Shown piece after piece: positions 34,501 to 48,076 of a stretch of 64,000 bases of DNA. Made by a program: the position numbers and the translations under genes. Position 1 is the first letter of the stretch. Each line of letters starts with the position of its first letter. The notes beneath the pieces were generated by a model that was given only the letters and a program-made list of their open reading frames with translations, was not told the origin of the DNA and did no database searches. Source of the DNA: Azadirachta indica (taxonomy: Eukaryota; Streptophyta; Magnoliopsida; Sapindales; Meliaceae); the NCBI GenBank assembly GCA_022749755.1, contig CM040445.1, forward strand, positions 16,823,182-16,887,181, in the 5' to 3' direction.

Positions 34501-37500
34501 CCTGTGCATTAGTTCATAATGTGATTTCTCCACCTCCACCACCACCACCGCCTCCTCCTCCTCCTCCACCACTACCATCATCACAACCTTTCACCTCATT
34601 TAGTGGGATGAATAATGGCTCTCTCTTGCACCATGGACCTCCACCAACACTTCCCCCTCCATCTAGTCAACAAAATAGCGGGTTGGTGTTGCCGCCACCA
34701 CCACCTCCACCACCTTGGAGTTCAAAACCTGTAGTTGCTCAAAGTAAAGTGACAAGTACACCATCACCACCACCACCTCCACCACCACCCCCTCCTTTCC
34801 TTGTGAGTGCATCAAAACCTGCTACATCTAGAATACCTGCTCCCCCTCCTCCACCTATGCGATGTACTCCTACACTTGGGTATGGAGCTCCTCCACCCCC
34901 CCCCCCCCCCTCCTATGCATGGAGCTCCACCCCCACCCTCACGCTCTTTATATGCAACTCTGCCTCTGCCTCGACCACCACCTCCACCAGTCCTTGGAAC
35001 CCCAACACCTCCGCCTCCACCACCTGCACCAATCCTTGGAGCCCCACCGCCTCCGCCTCCACCACCCCCAATGCACGGAGCCCCACCTCCTCCACCTCCC
35101 CCAATGCGCGGAGCCTCACCGCCTCCACCTTCTCCTCCAGCACATGGAGCTCCACCACCACCGCCACCTCCAACTCGTGGAGCACCTCCGCCACCCCCTC
35201 CTCCTATGCGAGGGGCCCCACCGCCTCCACCACCTCCTACAATTGGGGGGCCACCTACACCACCTCCCCCATTGCGTGGGGCTCCACCTCCACCACCTCC
35301 TCCAGGAGCTCGTGGATCTGGCCCTCCTGCTCCACCTAGACCTCCAGGTGGTGCACCTCCTCCACCTCCACCTTTCGGTGCCAAAGGACCAACTGCTGCA
35401 GCGCTTCCACCTCCAAGAGGTCGTGGATTTTCACGTCCTCTAGGGATGGGAGCTACTGCTATGGCACCTAGAAGGTCTTCATTAAAGCCTCTACATTGGA
35501 GCAAGGTAACAAGGGCATTGCAAGGAAGCTTATGGGAAGAACTGCAAAGACATGGAGAACCTCAAATGTATATTAACTTCTCTCGCTAATATGTAGTTTC
35601 TCATAAGTGTTACATATATTCTAATGACGTACTGCATTCTTTTTTTGTTTTGGTAAAAGAAAATTATTTAAAATTCCAAAGAACCCTCATAGTGCATTGA
35701 TTTTTTAATATTTTTAAACCCTTTTGAGTAACTGACTTTTGTGCTTTTTTTCCCTAGTGCACCTGAATTTGATGTGTCAGAATTAGAGAGCCTTTTTTCC
35801 TTAACAGTCCCAAAACCTGCTGACTCTGGAGGTAAAGCTGGAGGCCGTCGCAAGTCTGTTGGATCAAAACCTGACAAAGTCCACCTGGTAATTCAGTCAT
35901 TTAAATCTTTTTCTGAAATTTTTATTGTTTTGAAAATTCATTATGTTGCAAGATGATTCTTTTACTTTTCATTATCTTGCTCCGTTATTTCGAGAGAATT
36001 TTTTCTTTCCTTATATTGCCTTTCAGTGCACTTTTTCTTACTTCTTTAATTAGGAACAAGTGACAATTTTGCATGCAGAAGAAGTTCAACTTAACTTGAA
36101 CAGATTTTAAGTGCATTGTGGAAGTATTTAAGTTATAATTTGTTGCTAACCCGAAATTTGAGCATTAACCAACCAAGTAGTTGATTTTCTTTAGAAATTT
36201 GTAATTTAAGCATAGAAAAGAATAGATTCTAAGAGAGAGGGCCTCCTTTAGTATTCCTTGGCATAGATAGTTATGGAGTACGAACACATTGGAAAATGGA
36301 ACTCACTTGAAAACTTTCACTATAAGGCATCACCTGTAGATAGAAGTTTAGATGGAGTATTACTGTTTTAACACCTTTTCTTGCTTCCTTCAAATTACTG
36401 CTTCCAGTGACTGAATTTTTTACACCTGCTCTCCCAATTTATTAGGTTTTGGCTTCTTAACACATTGAATATTTATTTTAGCTCCTAGGACTGATATGTC
36501 TTTAACTAATGGGCACCCCAGGTACCAACAAATAGTCCCAATTTCTTTACATTAGATGATTAATTGGCTTTATAGCAATCAAAAGAGACTTGATTAGAAG
36601 ATTTGATTCTACTTTGTGTACGTTAATCGTAGGCGAGATGAGCTGAAACCAATTAATTTAGAGCACATTTGCTGTCGTTGGATTAAAGCATGGGGCTTTA
36701 TTAAATTGAATTAATCCTATGTTTGGCAACCTCAAATGATGGGACAGTATTATATAAAATAAGAAAGTAACACCTTGTTGGATATAACTAATCCATGGGG
36801 AGGGGTGGATTCAAGGGGGGACTGTATTCTTTCTTATAAAGTAAAGGATATTTTGTTTTAATTATTTTAATTATGCTTATAAGTAATTAAAACTAATTTC
36901 TATTAACTATGAGAAACCAAAAGTTCAACCAGCCAACATTGTCACAACCCAATGGCGAAGCCACTGCAGCACAAAATTTTTTTTAAGTAATACATCAAAT
37001 ATTTATATTTGACTTGTATGCATAAATGTATGTTTTTGACTCCTCTTCCTTCTTGATAAGCAACATTTTGCTCCCTAATTTATCAACTATTTTTTCAGAA
37101 TTTGGCCACTTCAACTATACTATTTTGCCATTATGGCCTTAAAACTTTCAATTCTAGCTCTGCCCTTGTCACCACCCCTGTCCAGTGTTGGCTGCTGTCA
37201 TTGATGTTTGTTGATCACAAATTTGGTATTGTTGGATTCCTAGTCGCTCAAAGGTACCAATATCACTTACTATTGAACTGTCTGTTGCCGGATAATTGAG
37301 ATTAATATTATGGCTACTGTTAAATGGAAGCAATTGGAGGAGCACTGTTACCACCTTTGTGTAGATTGGCCAACACTGAAGAGAATGATAGTGGCGGTGT
37401 TTGTTCACTAGCTGCTATTTGACAATGACATTATATTGTGGTTGAAACTTTAGTCTCCATTTTCAGACAAACTACTAGTCAAATAGTTGATATTGGTACT

Positions 37501-40500
37501 GTTATGTAGGTCAAGTGACAAGGTTTCCCATGGTACCGGAATTGAGATCAACAGACGCTGATGTTCGCCGACAAATGAGGATGGTTGTTGGTGTTCCACT
37601 GATGGAGTTTTTACGTCTGTTAATGATTAATTAAATGTAATACTAATTAATATGAATATACAGTGTAAAATATTAAAACATAAGTTTAGTCCCATACTAC
37701 ACCAAATTTAATCAATTAAATTCATATTCCTCTATTTTAATACACATCAATATGTTGCTCCAAATTTGCCCTTCTAGTTTACTCCAACTTTATTCCAAAT
37801 TGAATTATAATTCAATATCTGAACCTATCGATTATCGTCATTTCTTGTCTCTATCAGTTATCATTGTTTCTTGTAAAATTGAAATATTTCCACAAAACCA
37901 ACATTGTTTTGCACCACTGCTGAGTAATGTTTGAGTCACAGTATCAAGATCTGATACAAATTGATCAAAGGCAGGGGTTAACTGTGGAAACTGTAATATT
38001 AATCTACAGAATTCAGTTGCTAGAAATCAATAACAATGTCTTGAATGTTAAATAGTATTATATTACATACTATTGTAACAGTAAAATTTGAATATAAGCT
38101 GTATGATACAAGTATAATAATGGATTTTTGATGTGTGATAATAGCAATAGAGAAGAAGTTTTAATCGACTGAAATTTATCATTGCATAAGTTTATAATAT
38201 GCATGCATTTACGGTTAAATGTCAGCTGGTAAACATGGGAAGCATATGTGATGGGTGTTATGGGTTAAGATATAGTAGAAATAATGTGATGCGGGTAAGT
38301 ATGTGAGTGGCACACTGCTTATATTGCTTGGTTTCCAGTTTCCAATCTTGGACACTGTTTCTCTAGTGCCAAGGTCTACTTTTAACTCGAGATGCTAGAG
38401 TTAAAATTCATATTGAGGCTAGCTTGCTGCAGTGTATTTTACTACCCTTTAACTGTTTGGTCTTTAGGTTCGTATCTTTGTATGACAAATGAAAGTTTGT
38501 TAGAATGTCATGATGCACCTTAGTTTTCCATTTCAATATGATTTACAAAAAAGGCTTCAAGGGATTGAATGTCCTTATACATGAAGTTTGATAGACATGC
38601 AATTCTACCGAAGCCTTTATTTTTAAGCCAACAGAAAATTAATAAATGTTTTCTTTTCATTGCATATGACTTGAAGAAGCACATTTTTTTTGAACTATTT
38701 GCCCAAGCAGCCTCTGTTTATGCATTCATTCTCAATATATGTGGGACAATTTCAAGGGGCATCATCTAAAAATATTTATTTATTTATTTTCTATTTCCTC
38801 CACTGTCTTAGTCACAGGAATTTTATCTGAAAATTTATTGAATGACCATGGATATTCATGCTGCAGTTTATTTGGATGATTAAAGCAGAATTTTATTAAT
38901 TAGATTTATATGTAATACAACCTTATGATAACATCTTCAATGGTCTATTGTTTGTTTACTTATAAATTTCTTGTGAATTATTGTAGATTGACCTGAGAAG
39001 GGCCAATAACACTGAAATTATGCTCACAAAGGTTAAGATGCCGCTTCCTGATATGATGGTAAGCTAAAAATTGTTGAAGTTCTTGCATTTATTATTGTTT
39101 CCTTGTGATTAATGTATGTGAACATGATATTCTGTTTATGATTAATGATGGCGTATTTAGATAACAAATTTGAAAATATATGGTTGGGGCTGGACTGTTA
39201 AAAAAGTGAATACAGTATCATAGTCCATCAGTTCATATACATGGCAATTATTGTCATTTATGACAGGAGAAGATTACATAGAGGTGATTTTCTCGTGGTG
39301 TTAGAGTGTCTCTTGCTCTTGTACATGTCTGAAGAGCTGGATGGATCTGTTTCTAAGTGACTATGCTGGTTACAGTCCTTATCAAAAGCCTATATCTACA
39401 GTACATTGGACAAATTCAATTTTTATATCAATATACTGGATGCCATATTAGCTAATACAAAATTATTGGCATTTTCTCAGGCTGCTGTACTAGCAATGGA
39501 TGAGTCAATATTAGATGTTGATCAAGTGGAAAACCTTATAAAATTTTGTCCAACGAAAGAGGAGATGGAATTACTGAAGGTGATGTTTTGCCATAAATTA
39601 TAATTGACTTTTACATTTTCCTAGCTATTTGATGATTACATTTTGAATTCAAGTGCGCCGAGCATATTTTGCATCTCTCCACCCTCCCATTCTTGTTGTC
39701 TCTAATTTGTTTGGTCTGTTTTATTTCAGGGATACACTGGTGACAAGGAGAACTTAGGGAAGTGCGAACAGGTAAACAACAGTTTCTGTTTGACTATATC
39801 TTATTGTTTTCCAGTTGTAATGGAATGTGTTGTTTATGACTGACAGCTTTTTGACCTGGGTTATTTTAATTCCTTGGTAGCTTGGTGAATGATTGTATGC
39901 TGATGGTCTAGCCATTTCATTATTTCGAAACTAGTTTGGCTTCATCTTATGCTTGGAATTATAAATGACATACTTGCCTTTCTCCATGTTTTCTATTTTA
40001 TTATTTTGCTTATTAGATATAATATCTGTGTTCTAATAGAAATATGCTTGTGCATTTAATAGAAGAGTTATGTACCTGGTTTATGTTTTCTGCATATGAG
40101 AAAAATATTCTATGATCATTAGAGAACCTTCAAAGACGAAGGTGACTGCTTGAGTATTAATTAATTTATTTATTTTTATACGTAATGAATACTACTACTT
40201 GGTTGTCCCACTGAACCAGTTCTCTAGCAAGGGTGATAGATTTATCATCTGAACTTTCACATTCTTTCCAGGACATGTGACAGGCTTCTTGTGGCTAGAT
40301 GATGCTCCATATCCTAATGATGCAATTTAATAAATACTCTTGCCTATGTTTTACTATGAATTTTATGAAATCCTGATTTACAGTGTACAGAAGATTAGAG
40401 TGATTATGAGTGCATACTGTAACTGTGAAGTTGGTGCATAAGTGATGATCATAATCATCATTGGTCCACTTCAGTTATTAAATATGTTAAAGAAATGCCA

Positions 40501-43500
40501 GGATGGGGTAATAGTGCTTTGGACTGGGTGAAGGCTTTGGAGGTCGGATGGGAAGGCTTAAGAACTGGATGGAGTTAATATTATCTCAATGATTATGTGT
40601 GTTGATAGGACTGAATGGTGAAGTGGAAACAATTCTTTTTGGTTGGAAATAATTTGTGGTGGTTATAAGTTAATATGGCGGCGTATTATAAGTTTGCTAG
40701 CATATCTTTTAGTTTATGTAATACAAATATGATTTTATCTGTATATGTTAAGTAAATAGAACGCATCACAGTTTGTTTAATATAAGGTTTCAATAAATTT
40801 TTAACTTAAATGTTTTATGTTCAGTACTTTCTGGAGCTGATGAAAGTTCCACGAGTTGAGTCAAAACTAAGAGTATTTTCTTTCAAGATTCAGTTCGGCA
40901 CTCAGGTTTGGCGGTATCTGCATTGTTAGTCTGTTTCTAGTTATTTGATAATTTCGTTTATTTAGGTCTTTGGTTTTTTTGTCTTATTCTTGAGCTTCTT
41001 TGCAGATTTTGGAATTTAGAAAGAACTTAAACACTGTAAATTCTGCATGTGAAGAGGTATGCACTTACGATGTTGAAGCTTTTCATGCAATATTTGTACA
41101 TTCCCCTTGGCCTTAGACACTTGTTCACTGGTTAATTAGGTTCGGAATTCCAGCAAACTGAAGGAAATTATGAAGAAGATTCTTTATTTGGGGAATACAT
41201 TGAACCAGGGAACTGCAAGGGGTAAGTAACTTTGTAGTCACTAAGAAGTTCTCAAGAATTATTTATTCATTCAGAAGTGTTGAAAAATTATCTGTATCAT
41301 AAACTTAATTTCATTAGAAAAGACCTGCTATAAAAGTGATTACAACTTTAATCTGCTCCTTCATGTTTATGGCTGCATTTAATTAAAAGACACATTGCAC
41401 GCATCCAATGTCTGAAAGTCGGCAATGTTATTTCTGCTTTAATTTAATATATTTCAGGCTTGCAACGGAATACCTGGATAAAATAGGCTAATAACTTCTT
41501 GAACATTAACTGTATGGTCTGAACTCTACTAAGTACTGCAGTTTAGTAAATAATTTCTAACTATATTGCTAGTCACATAATAATATTTCACTGATGTATC
41601 GTTTATTTTATGATATTCTTAGCAGTTTGTATAACCATCTATAAAATAAATTTAAAAAATATTATACTCTTAAATATCGTCCACATTTCTCTTTGTCTCT
41701 GTTTTCTTTAAACTTTGTAATAAATCTAATCAGAGCTTGAAAATGAGTTTTGTCAATGTTGAATCCATTTTTTCTTCTTACCTCCTTGATTCTGTCTATC
41801 AATTTTTTTTTGAAAAAAAAAAAAGAAAAATTGAGAGAAAGAAAAGAGTGAAAGGAGACATTACTTGGAAACATTGGATTCTTTTTCCAGTCTTTTTCAT
41901 CCCCTTTCGTTTCAATATCAAGAATGGGAAAGAAAAGGGGTACAATGTCAAGGCATCTCAGAATACACAATTGATTCCTATGAATAAACTTTTTAAAGAC
42001 CCAAATCCGTAAAGTAGCAGTGTTATGGTTGCAGTTCGAGAAGATGTGATCATACAGCACTACTGTTGCTTAAGAAAAGTTTATCAAACAAAGATAACAA
42101 GTTGTTAAATTTAGATTCTTTTCTCATCCAAAACTGCTGGCATGTTTTGGTTTAATGATCACTGTTGTTGAACGGATGGACCTCACTTTCATATGTTTTG
42201 GGTGGCATTATAGTGTTATAATTGAAAAAATTGGAAAGTTTAATTATGTGTCTCAGATCATGGAAAAAAAAAAATATGCCTGTGATCATTGTTGATGTTT
42301 TTAGATACTACTTTTTGGTGCAGTATTTTATGTCCTGCAGAGAGGTATTCGGTCAAATTGAAAGTTAGATTCTAACTTCAAACTTTCTAAATGCCACTGG
42401 GTATGAAACTAAGAAATGGGAATCATTTTAAATTTAAGTTATTGTTTACATTTGTTATCTTAGCTCACAGATAGGCTAGAAGTTGGTTGGCTCCTGCTCA
42501 ATTGTATTTGATGCTTATGGTAGCATTTTTTTATAATAATAAACTGTGTAGCTTTTGCATATATATGTATTAAAGCATTTATAATTATAATGAAAAAGGG
42601 AAAAAATGCTGGGAGAGCTGGAACCAGAAGTAGCTCTCCCTCAAAAGCCAAAACAAAACCCTGTCTAACAAAAATACATGTTCCATAAGTAACTGCTGCC
42701 TTCTGTTTTATTGGATGGAGAGGTACATCCTTGAATTCTAAGGACATGGAGGTCCATGGAGGATCCCAAAATTTAAGCTGTCCTAAGAAGCCAGATCTCT
42801 TTGGTCATAAAAAATTCTCCTATTTCTTTCATTCCTAATTACTGTGAATATGACCCATCCCTACACAATTCCATAGAACAGAGACTTTATTATGTCCCCT
42901 TCTTGCAACCTTCAGTTGATCTCTCAGCACCTGGGGAAACTTGAAGGTGGACACTTAAGGTAGTTTATGAGCTACTTCATTGGCAGAGACATGCACTTTA
43001 CACTGAATACATTGATGATCGTTAGTTGGTAAACAGGAGCGCTTTTTTTTTTTTTTTAAAGATACCATGTTAGCATCCTTTATTCTCTTTCTGTCCACAT
43101 AATTCATGACTTATCTATTTTCTTCTTTCCTACAGTACTTATCTAGTGCTGATGTGTTGTCCAGAGTTGATTTGGTGGCAGCTCTTTCAGGCTATATTTA
43201 AACATTGATTAAAAGAATTCCAAACTTTTCCAATTTGTACAGGTTCTGCAGTTGGATTTAAGCTAGATAGTCTTTTAAAACTCACAGATACACGTGCTTC
43301 TAACAGCAAGATGACGCTCATGCATTATCTATGCAAGGTATGTTTATTACATTTCTTCTGATTTTTTTTTTTGTTTTTGTTTTTCCAGGATAAAGAAAAT
43401 ATGCCTAGGATGAATTTGATGATCATGGGTGAACTGAAACTATGTTTGTTCTTAATGATGTAAACCATTTGAAAAGAAGTGCAGCTAGGTTAAGGGTCAA

Positions 43501-46270
43501 ACTCTTTGCATTGCACGTTATCCTTTTACCTTTACAGCTTTACAGCATAATAAATGTATAATTCTACAATTAACTGCCTTTTCTGTAACTTAAGATGAAA
43601 GCTGTTGCACATTTTTTGATGCAATCAGAGATTTGAGTTGAAATTGGAGTCCAGGAGCTTAGGTGATGGCTTGAATAGATTCTATTACAAATGTTAGAGA
43701 ACAAATTTAGGTACATCCTGTAAAATCAGTTGCAATAAGTTAAAAAATAATAATAATTTTGAAGACCTGAGCTCTTCTAAATATGAATTCTTGTGGATAC
43801 TAAAATTGAGGACTTAATCTCCTGCTTTTGAAGCAACCAATCTCCCTATTGTTGCAAACTTCTGTTTCGCAGCGTGGGATGTGTGACAACCCCAGCAGCA
43901 GACTAGATTTAGTTCTTCTTGCATTTCAATAGTATCAGCGGTAGTTCCTATGAAAAATTAAAAATTCCTTTGAATACCTAGACAAAGGCCAAATATTCTT
44001 TCTATATGGGAGGAAATCTCCATCTTATCCACCTTGAAAGGAATTTACCCATTGTGAGTTAAGTTGAAGTTATGTAACATATATGCCTTAGGCCGTTTTT
44101 ATGCATCCCCTGCATGTTGGTCTCTATTGCTCTAGATTTTCAGTTTATTTCAGTGTATATGTAGCTTTATAGCTCGATGCATTTTGCTGTTCTGAATTCA
44201 AATGGCAATTGCATATTAATTGAGTTTCAAACTTGGGCTTGTTGTGGATCAGGTCCTTGCTGCTAAGTCTCCATCACTTCTAGATTTTCACCTGGATCTT
44301 GTTAGCCTTGAACCAGCATCTAAGGTATCCATCTGTCTTCAGTTTATATGTAGTTTTGAGTTATGCTACATTTGTTGAGATTGGGATCTTGCTGTGATGC
44401 AGATACAACTGAAGTCTTTAGCAGAAGAAATGCAGGCTATAATCAAGGGATTAGAAAAGGTCAAACAGGAGCTGGTCATGTCTGAAAGTGATGGTCCTGT
44501 ATCTGAAGTTTTCCGCAAGGTATGTAGCTCTTTTGTTCCGAATTTTCAGTCTTAACTAAAAATCTAGAATTATTTCATGATGCTCCATGTCTTGGAAAAC
44601 ATAATGACTGTAGGTTGATGTTATTTCTTGTTTACAACTAGCTATCTCATTCATTGGCAATTAGTTTAGTACTAAAATTATACTTCAGCAACTTGCTGAA
44701 CTACATTTTGACACATTTTTCATTACTTTAGAATTTTTGGTTCTTTTAAAACTTTTTCAGTAATCCTCTGATCATGACTGAAATCTTGAAACTTTTTCCA
44801 TCATAATTTGCTTTTCAAAGTGGAGATGTTCTAATTGAAACTTATTTGTGGCATAGTAGCTGGAGGAGTATGTGAAAAATTTTTAAGTAAATTTCACAAA
44901 GAGTTCTAAGTTGTTATGTAGAGTTGATATGCCCCTAAGATTGAGGGTCCAAAAAAGTATTGGAGTAAAGATAAGTTTACGTTGCAGTTTGGGTAACACT
45001 GTATTCGTTTGATGGACTGTCAACTGAAACTAAACAGTAGATAAGGTTGAAAAGATTATTTTGACATTTTTAAATCTATGTAAAAGAAGGTATGGTTTAT
45101 TCTTTTCTGGGGTTGGACAACTCCAACTTCACATCACTGGCCACCCTTTTCCTTTTCTCCTTTCCTAAAACCTGAACAGTCTGGTCTGTTGACAATGGAA
45201 CTAACTTGAGAAGTAAGAAATCTTAAAGTCAAGTCATCCGGCCACTTCCACAAGATTTTATATTTCTCATGGACCTTGATATATTTTTATTTGTTTATTT
45301 CCAAAATCTGCCCAAATGGTGGAGTAGAAACTTCTTACCATTTAAAAAGGACATAGGATAAGCATTTAGGTCCTCATTTCAGTTTGTATAATTGATGCTT
45401 TTAGCTTCTTACCTCCTTTTCACATCTTATGCTGTGAATGGTGGTGATTTCACAAGGCTAAAAATTCTGTTAGCAGCTTTGAGTTATCCATTTGATCGGC
45501 ATATAATCTATTTGGAATGAAAATGGGGGTGATATTACTTTTATATGTTAAGTTTTTCTTTTGTTGGTTTCATGCATTTTTCTCAACTGTCCTAACAACT
45601 CTTCTCTTTTCAAAAAATTAATAATAATGGTTTCAGACACTGAAAGGATTCATTTCTGTTTCTGAGGCTGAGGTGGCATCTGTAACAAATCTCTACTCTG
45701 TGGTGGTAATAAGCTCTTTTTAATTTTCTATTTGATACTTAATCTGCCTTATATCTATCAAATATAATATGCTGGCCATATCTTGAATGATTACCATGTG
45801 GTGGACAGGGTAGAAATGCAGATGCCCTTGCGCTATATTTTGGTGAGGATCCTGCCCGTTGCCCATTTGAGCAAGGTAGATTATAGATATAGTATGGTTC
45901 AAAATTTCCAGTTTAAATTATAAATTTGAAGTTTTGATAGAGATTGAAGTTGTGTCCATGGCCTTTGAGACTATGTACATTTCTTGATGTCTCTGATTTG
46001 CTAGTTTGTTACATTTGTTATCTGTCTGTGACTTAGAGAATCTCGTTCTAACATTTTCTTAGTCACTTGCTTATATTACGTGAAACTGATTAAATTATTG
46101 CTGCACATGCAACTGCAGTCACTGCAACTCTGTTAAATTTTGTGAGGTTATTCCGAAAAGCGCATGATGAGAATGTGAAACAAGCGGAATTGGAGAGGAA
46201 GAAAGCCGAGAAAGAGGCTGAGATGGAGGCGGCCAAGGGAATAAACCTTACAAAGAAGAGTGTGAAGTAG
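31506..46270 (+). CDS. Class II formin (PTEN-like/C2, FH1, FH2), 17 exons; FH1 frame shifted at a C15 run
   Basis: Actin nucleator and elongator. Exons (all GT..AG): 31506-31578, 32285-32985, 33069-33290, 33369-35567, 35758-35887, 38987-39058, 39481-39579, 39730-39771, 40825-40905, 41006-41056, 41140-41221, 43243-43337, 44253-44324, 44403-44519, 45637-45705, 45809-45875, 46119-46270. They sum to 4324 nt, or 1441 codons with stop if one C of 34896-34910 is discounted. Start MALFRRFFYRKPPD is typical of plant class II formins. Residues ~25-200 are PTEN-like, with HCERGGWP (126-133) lacking the catalytic Arg; then a C2-like region (~200-335), an acidic linker, FH1 (~670-1015) and FH2 (~1030-1430, KPLHW, GNTLNQGTARG at 1241-1251), plus a basic/acidic coil tail. 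It resembles Arabidopsis FH13/14/18/20 types; the exact orthologue is unresolved. Every intron phase fits, so the model is firm; 5' and 3' UTR ends are not. Confidence 0.93.
34375..35400 (+). repeat. FH1 polyproline coding region with (CCACCT)n-like repeats
   Basis: Codes for runs of 5-13 prolines separated by short GAP, HGAP, RGAP and similar linkers. These bind profilin-actin in formins. The DNA is a diverged array of 30-45-bp units such as 'atgcgaggggccccaccgcc'. The reverse strand gives long Gly- or Val/Glu-rich open frames that are artefacts of this composition. Confidence 0.9.
34896..34910 (+). other. 15-C homopolymer with apparent frameshift in the formin FH1
   Basis: Before the run, the formin frame is that of 33369 onward; after it, the PMHGAPPPP...FH2 frame is one base out of register. 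Continuing the upstream frame gives a Ser/Thr-rich tail that stops near 35339 before FH2. Removing one C (or adding two) restores a single frame through to the FH2 stop. No GT..AG intron could bridge the shift. A homopolymer sequencing or assembly error is the simplest cause. Confidence 0.85.
35888..38986 (+). other. Formin intron 5 (3.1 kb) with probable transposon debris
   Basis: By far the longest intron. Around 36780-37000 it has words such as 'ggggaggggtggattcaagg' and 'aacccaatggcgaagccact', a motif common near the ends of decayed plant retroelements, in the opposite orientation to a similar word near 24500-24525. Short frames at 37102-37408 lie in this material and look like chance. 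No exon-like conserved peptide is present. Confidence 0.55.
41222..43242 (+). other. Formin intron 11 (2.0 kb)
   Basis: A long intron that splits a Gly codon right after the GNTLNQGTAR motif of FH2. The A-rich 41810-41960 part keeps complementary open frames on both strands that have no protein-like pattern. It also holds a LINE remnant. Confidence 0.7.
42460..43020 (-). pseudogene. LINE 3'-end remnant in formin intron 11
   Basis: Read on the minus strand, about 42850-42760 gives RNERNRRIFYDQRDLAS and 42747-42700 gives SLEFKDVPLHPIKQ. Plant L1-type LINE ORF2 proteins often end with a W..W.eRN.R.F motif followed some 30-40 residues later by a S..F...p...I...W segment. Frames are broken between the two pieces, and no RT motifs remain. 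The rest of the segment would be the element's 3' UTR. I am fairly but not fully sure of the family. Confidence 0.45.
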
Positions 46271-46990
46271 CTGGTGGTTAATTTCATTCTATCTCCACCC
46301 GGGAAACTTAGCTCCACTCTTGCCATGCAGCAGAAGTCTGTCTCAGTGTTTTTTATTTGAATGATGACAAAGACGCTGCTTTCATGACTGGTTACATCTC
46401 TTACTACCAAGTACCGGTGCAATGAGAAACCTTTTGAAGGTGATGTAAATGAGGCAAAAGGGCAACTCCTTGAGGTCTGCAGACTTAAAACCACGCGAAA
46501 GCTCTCGCGGTCCATGTTAGACAGGATTCTGTTCTACACAACTGGCTGATGAACGATGATGCATCATGGAAGAAAACTTGTATTGTGATGAGTGGATGAT
46601 AAGACGGTAGACATGTGGTGCAGGTTCACTGCATGATCTATCAAGAAGATGGGTTGTCCACTCTGGCATGAGTTTTGGGAGAAATTTTGTAGTATTCGGC
46701 CCAGTCCCTCACTGCTAAGTAGGCGGTTTGGTTTTGGCTTCACCATATTTGTTTGGCTAATTCTTCTCAACACCAGGGCAGGGGGCCTCTGGAAGGCATT
46801 GTAAAGCTTGAAGTCTCACTGTACCATGGAACCATGTACAAAGATCTAACCCACCATTAGTTAGGATTCAATTCATTTTCCTGTAACATATAAATTTTTT
46901 TTTTTTTTTTTTTTTTTTTGGCTTTTCTTTCTATTTAGTGGAGAGTTTTGACAGGAGCCCCATCACGAAAATTGTTGTATAGGTAGACAG
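46271..46990 (+). other. Formin 3' UTR and downstream region
   Basis: Composition stays gene-like to about 46890. A run of about 25 T follows at 46895-46919. I see no canonical AATAAA; TATAAA-like 'cataTAAATt' precedes the T run. The mRNA end probably lies somewhere between about 46.8 and 47.15 kb. Minus-strand frames at 46090-46515 and 46564-46773 are shadows of exon 17 and the UTR. Confidence 0.5.
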
Positions 46991-48017
46991 ATTCAGATAG
47001 AGAATTTAGAAGACGGGCTTTTTCTAGTGTAATTGTAATATAACAACAACAAAGTATATAGGCTGCAGGTCTGAAACTGCTTGTTTCTTTGATTCAATTC
47101 TTCAATCAAATATATAATTCGTGTATTGCCACATCTTGTTTCTTTTGTACACTGCTTCTTCCATTTTTCACCTGAAAGGAGGGTGACAATTGTAAGGAGA
47201 TCTTTCATGATTATATTTTGTTGGTTTAAATAGTAATCCTCCCTCATTCTTTTAAAGGGTTTTTGTCATTTTTGGGTTTATATTTAGAAGTCTCTTCTCA
47301 TATTCCTAATTTTAAAATACAGTTGTTTTTATAAATTTTTTTAATCTTTGGTTAAACAATCATATTTCGCTCATAATTTAACTTGAAATTGTGAGATAGG
47401 CCGTATTCGAAAGTTGTTTATAGGTCTATTAAAACTTGGGTGTTTATAGTGCATTGAAAACTAGGGTTTTGAGTCCATAGTAAGTTAAAATTTTGAATGT
47501 GCATATATTTAGGGTTCTGCGTGATGCATTTGAAAGATGTTGCGACGAACAAACATTTTTGTGAAATATGATTGGAGGTATTTTTGTGCAAATTATTATT
47601 ATTTAGTTAAAAGTTAATTTAAAAAAAATGAAGACGGTTAGAGATGAAAATTGAGGAAGAAGGCGGCTAAAATGAGAAGTTTTTCCCGTTGTACATATTA
47701 TTAAAATTAATTTTGTGTCAGGTGTCAATTTTGTAAGTTCATACAGGTTATTATAATACAAATGTTCTAACTTGTGTTAAAACGGTGGAAGCTCATGAAA
47801 AGTATTAATAAAGAGAGGAGGATTTTGATTGGATATCTTTTGACTTCATTATTAAAATTCAATTTTCCCAATAATTTAGTAACACCGAACTTCCATCCAT
47901 ATACCCTGAGCTAACTTTACCACAATCTATCTCAACAGATCAATATCAAACCTCTATATATCTTGCACATGAATCTTATTCGCCTTTTCAATTCATGTGC
48001 ACCCATTTTCTGAAAAT

Positions 48018-48048
<31 letters not shown>

Positions 48049-48076
48049 CAAGATGTATCCTTCTCCTCCTCTTCTT
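46991..48076. other. Intergenic region between convergent genes
   Basis: About 1 kb of A/T-rich DNA between the 3' end of the formin gene and the 3' end of the minus-strand membrane-protein gene. It includes A-tracts around 48017-48050 just beyond the latter's stop, which could be part of its 3' UTR. No other gene is seen. Confidence 0.6.

Noticed and set aside
34375..35443. Val/Glu-rich minus frames and Leu/His-rich plus frame in the same region
   Set aside because: Other-frame readings of the same polyproline repeats.
34812..35504. 230-residue Gly-rich open frame on the minus strand
   Set aside because: It is the reverse reading of the proline-rich FH1 code (CCN read backwards gives NGG, Gly); no start context or family.
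35668..36000. Minus frame 35668-35877 and plus frame 35741-35956
   Set aside because: Shadows of formin exon 5 and its flanking intron.
41737..42060. Overlapping open frames in formin intron 11
   Set aside because: Simple A/T-rich complementarity inside an intron; not conserved-looking.
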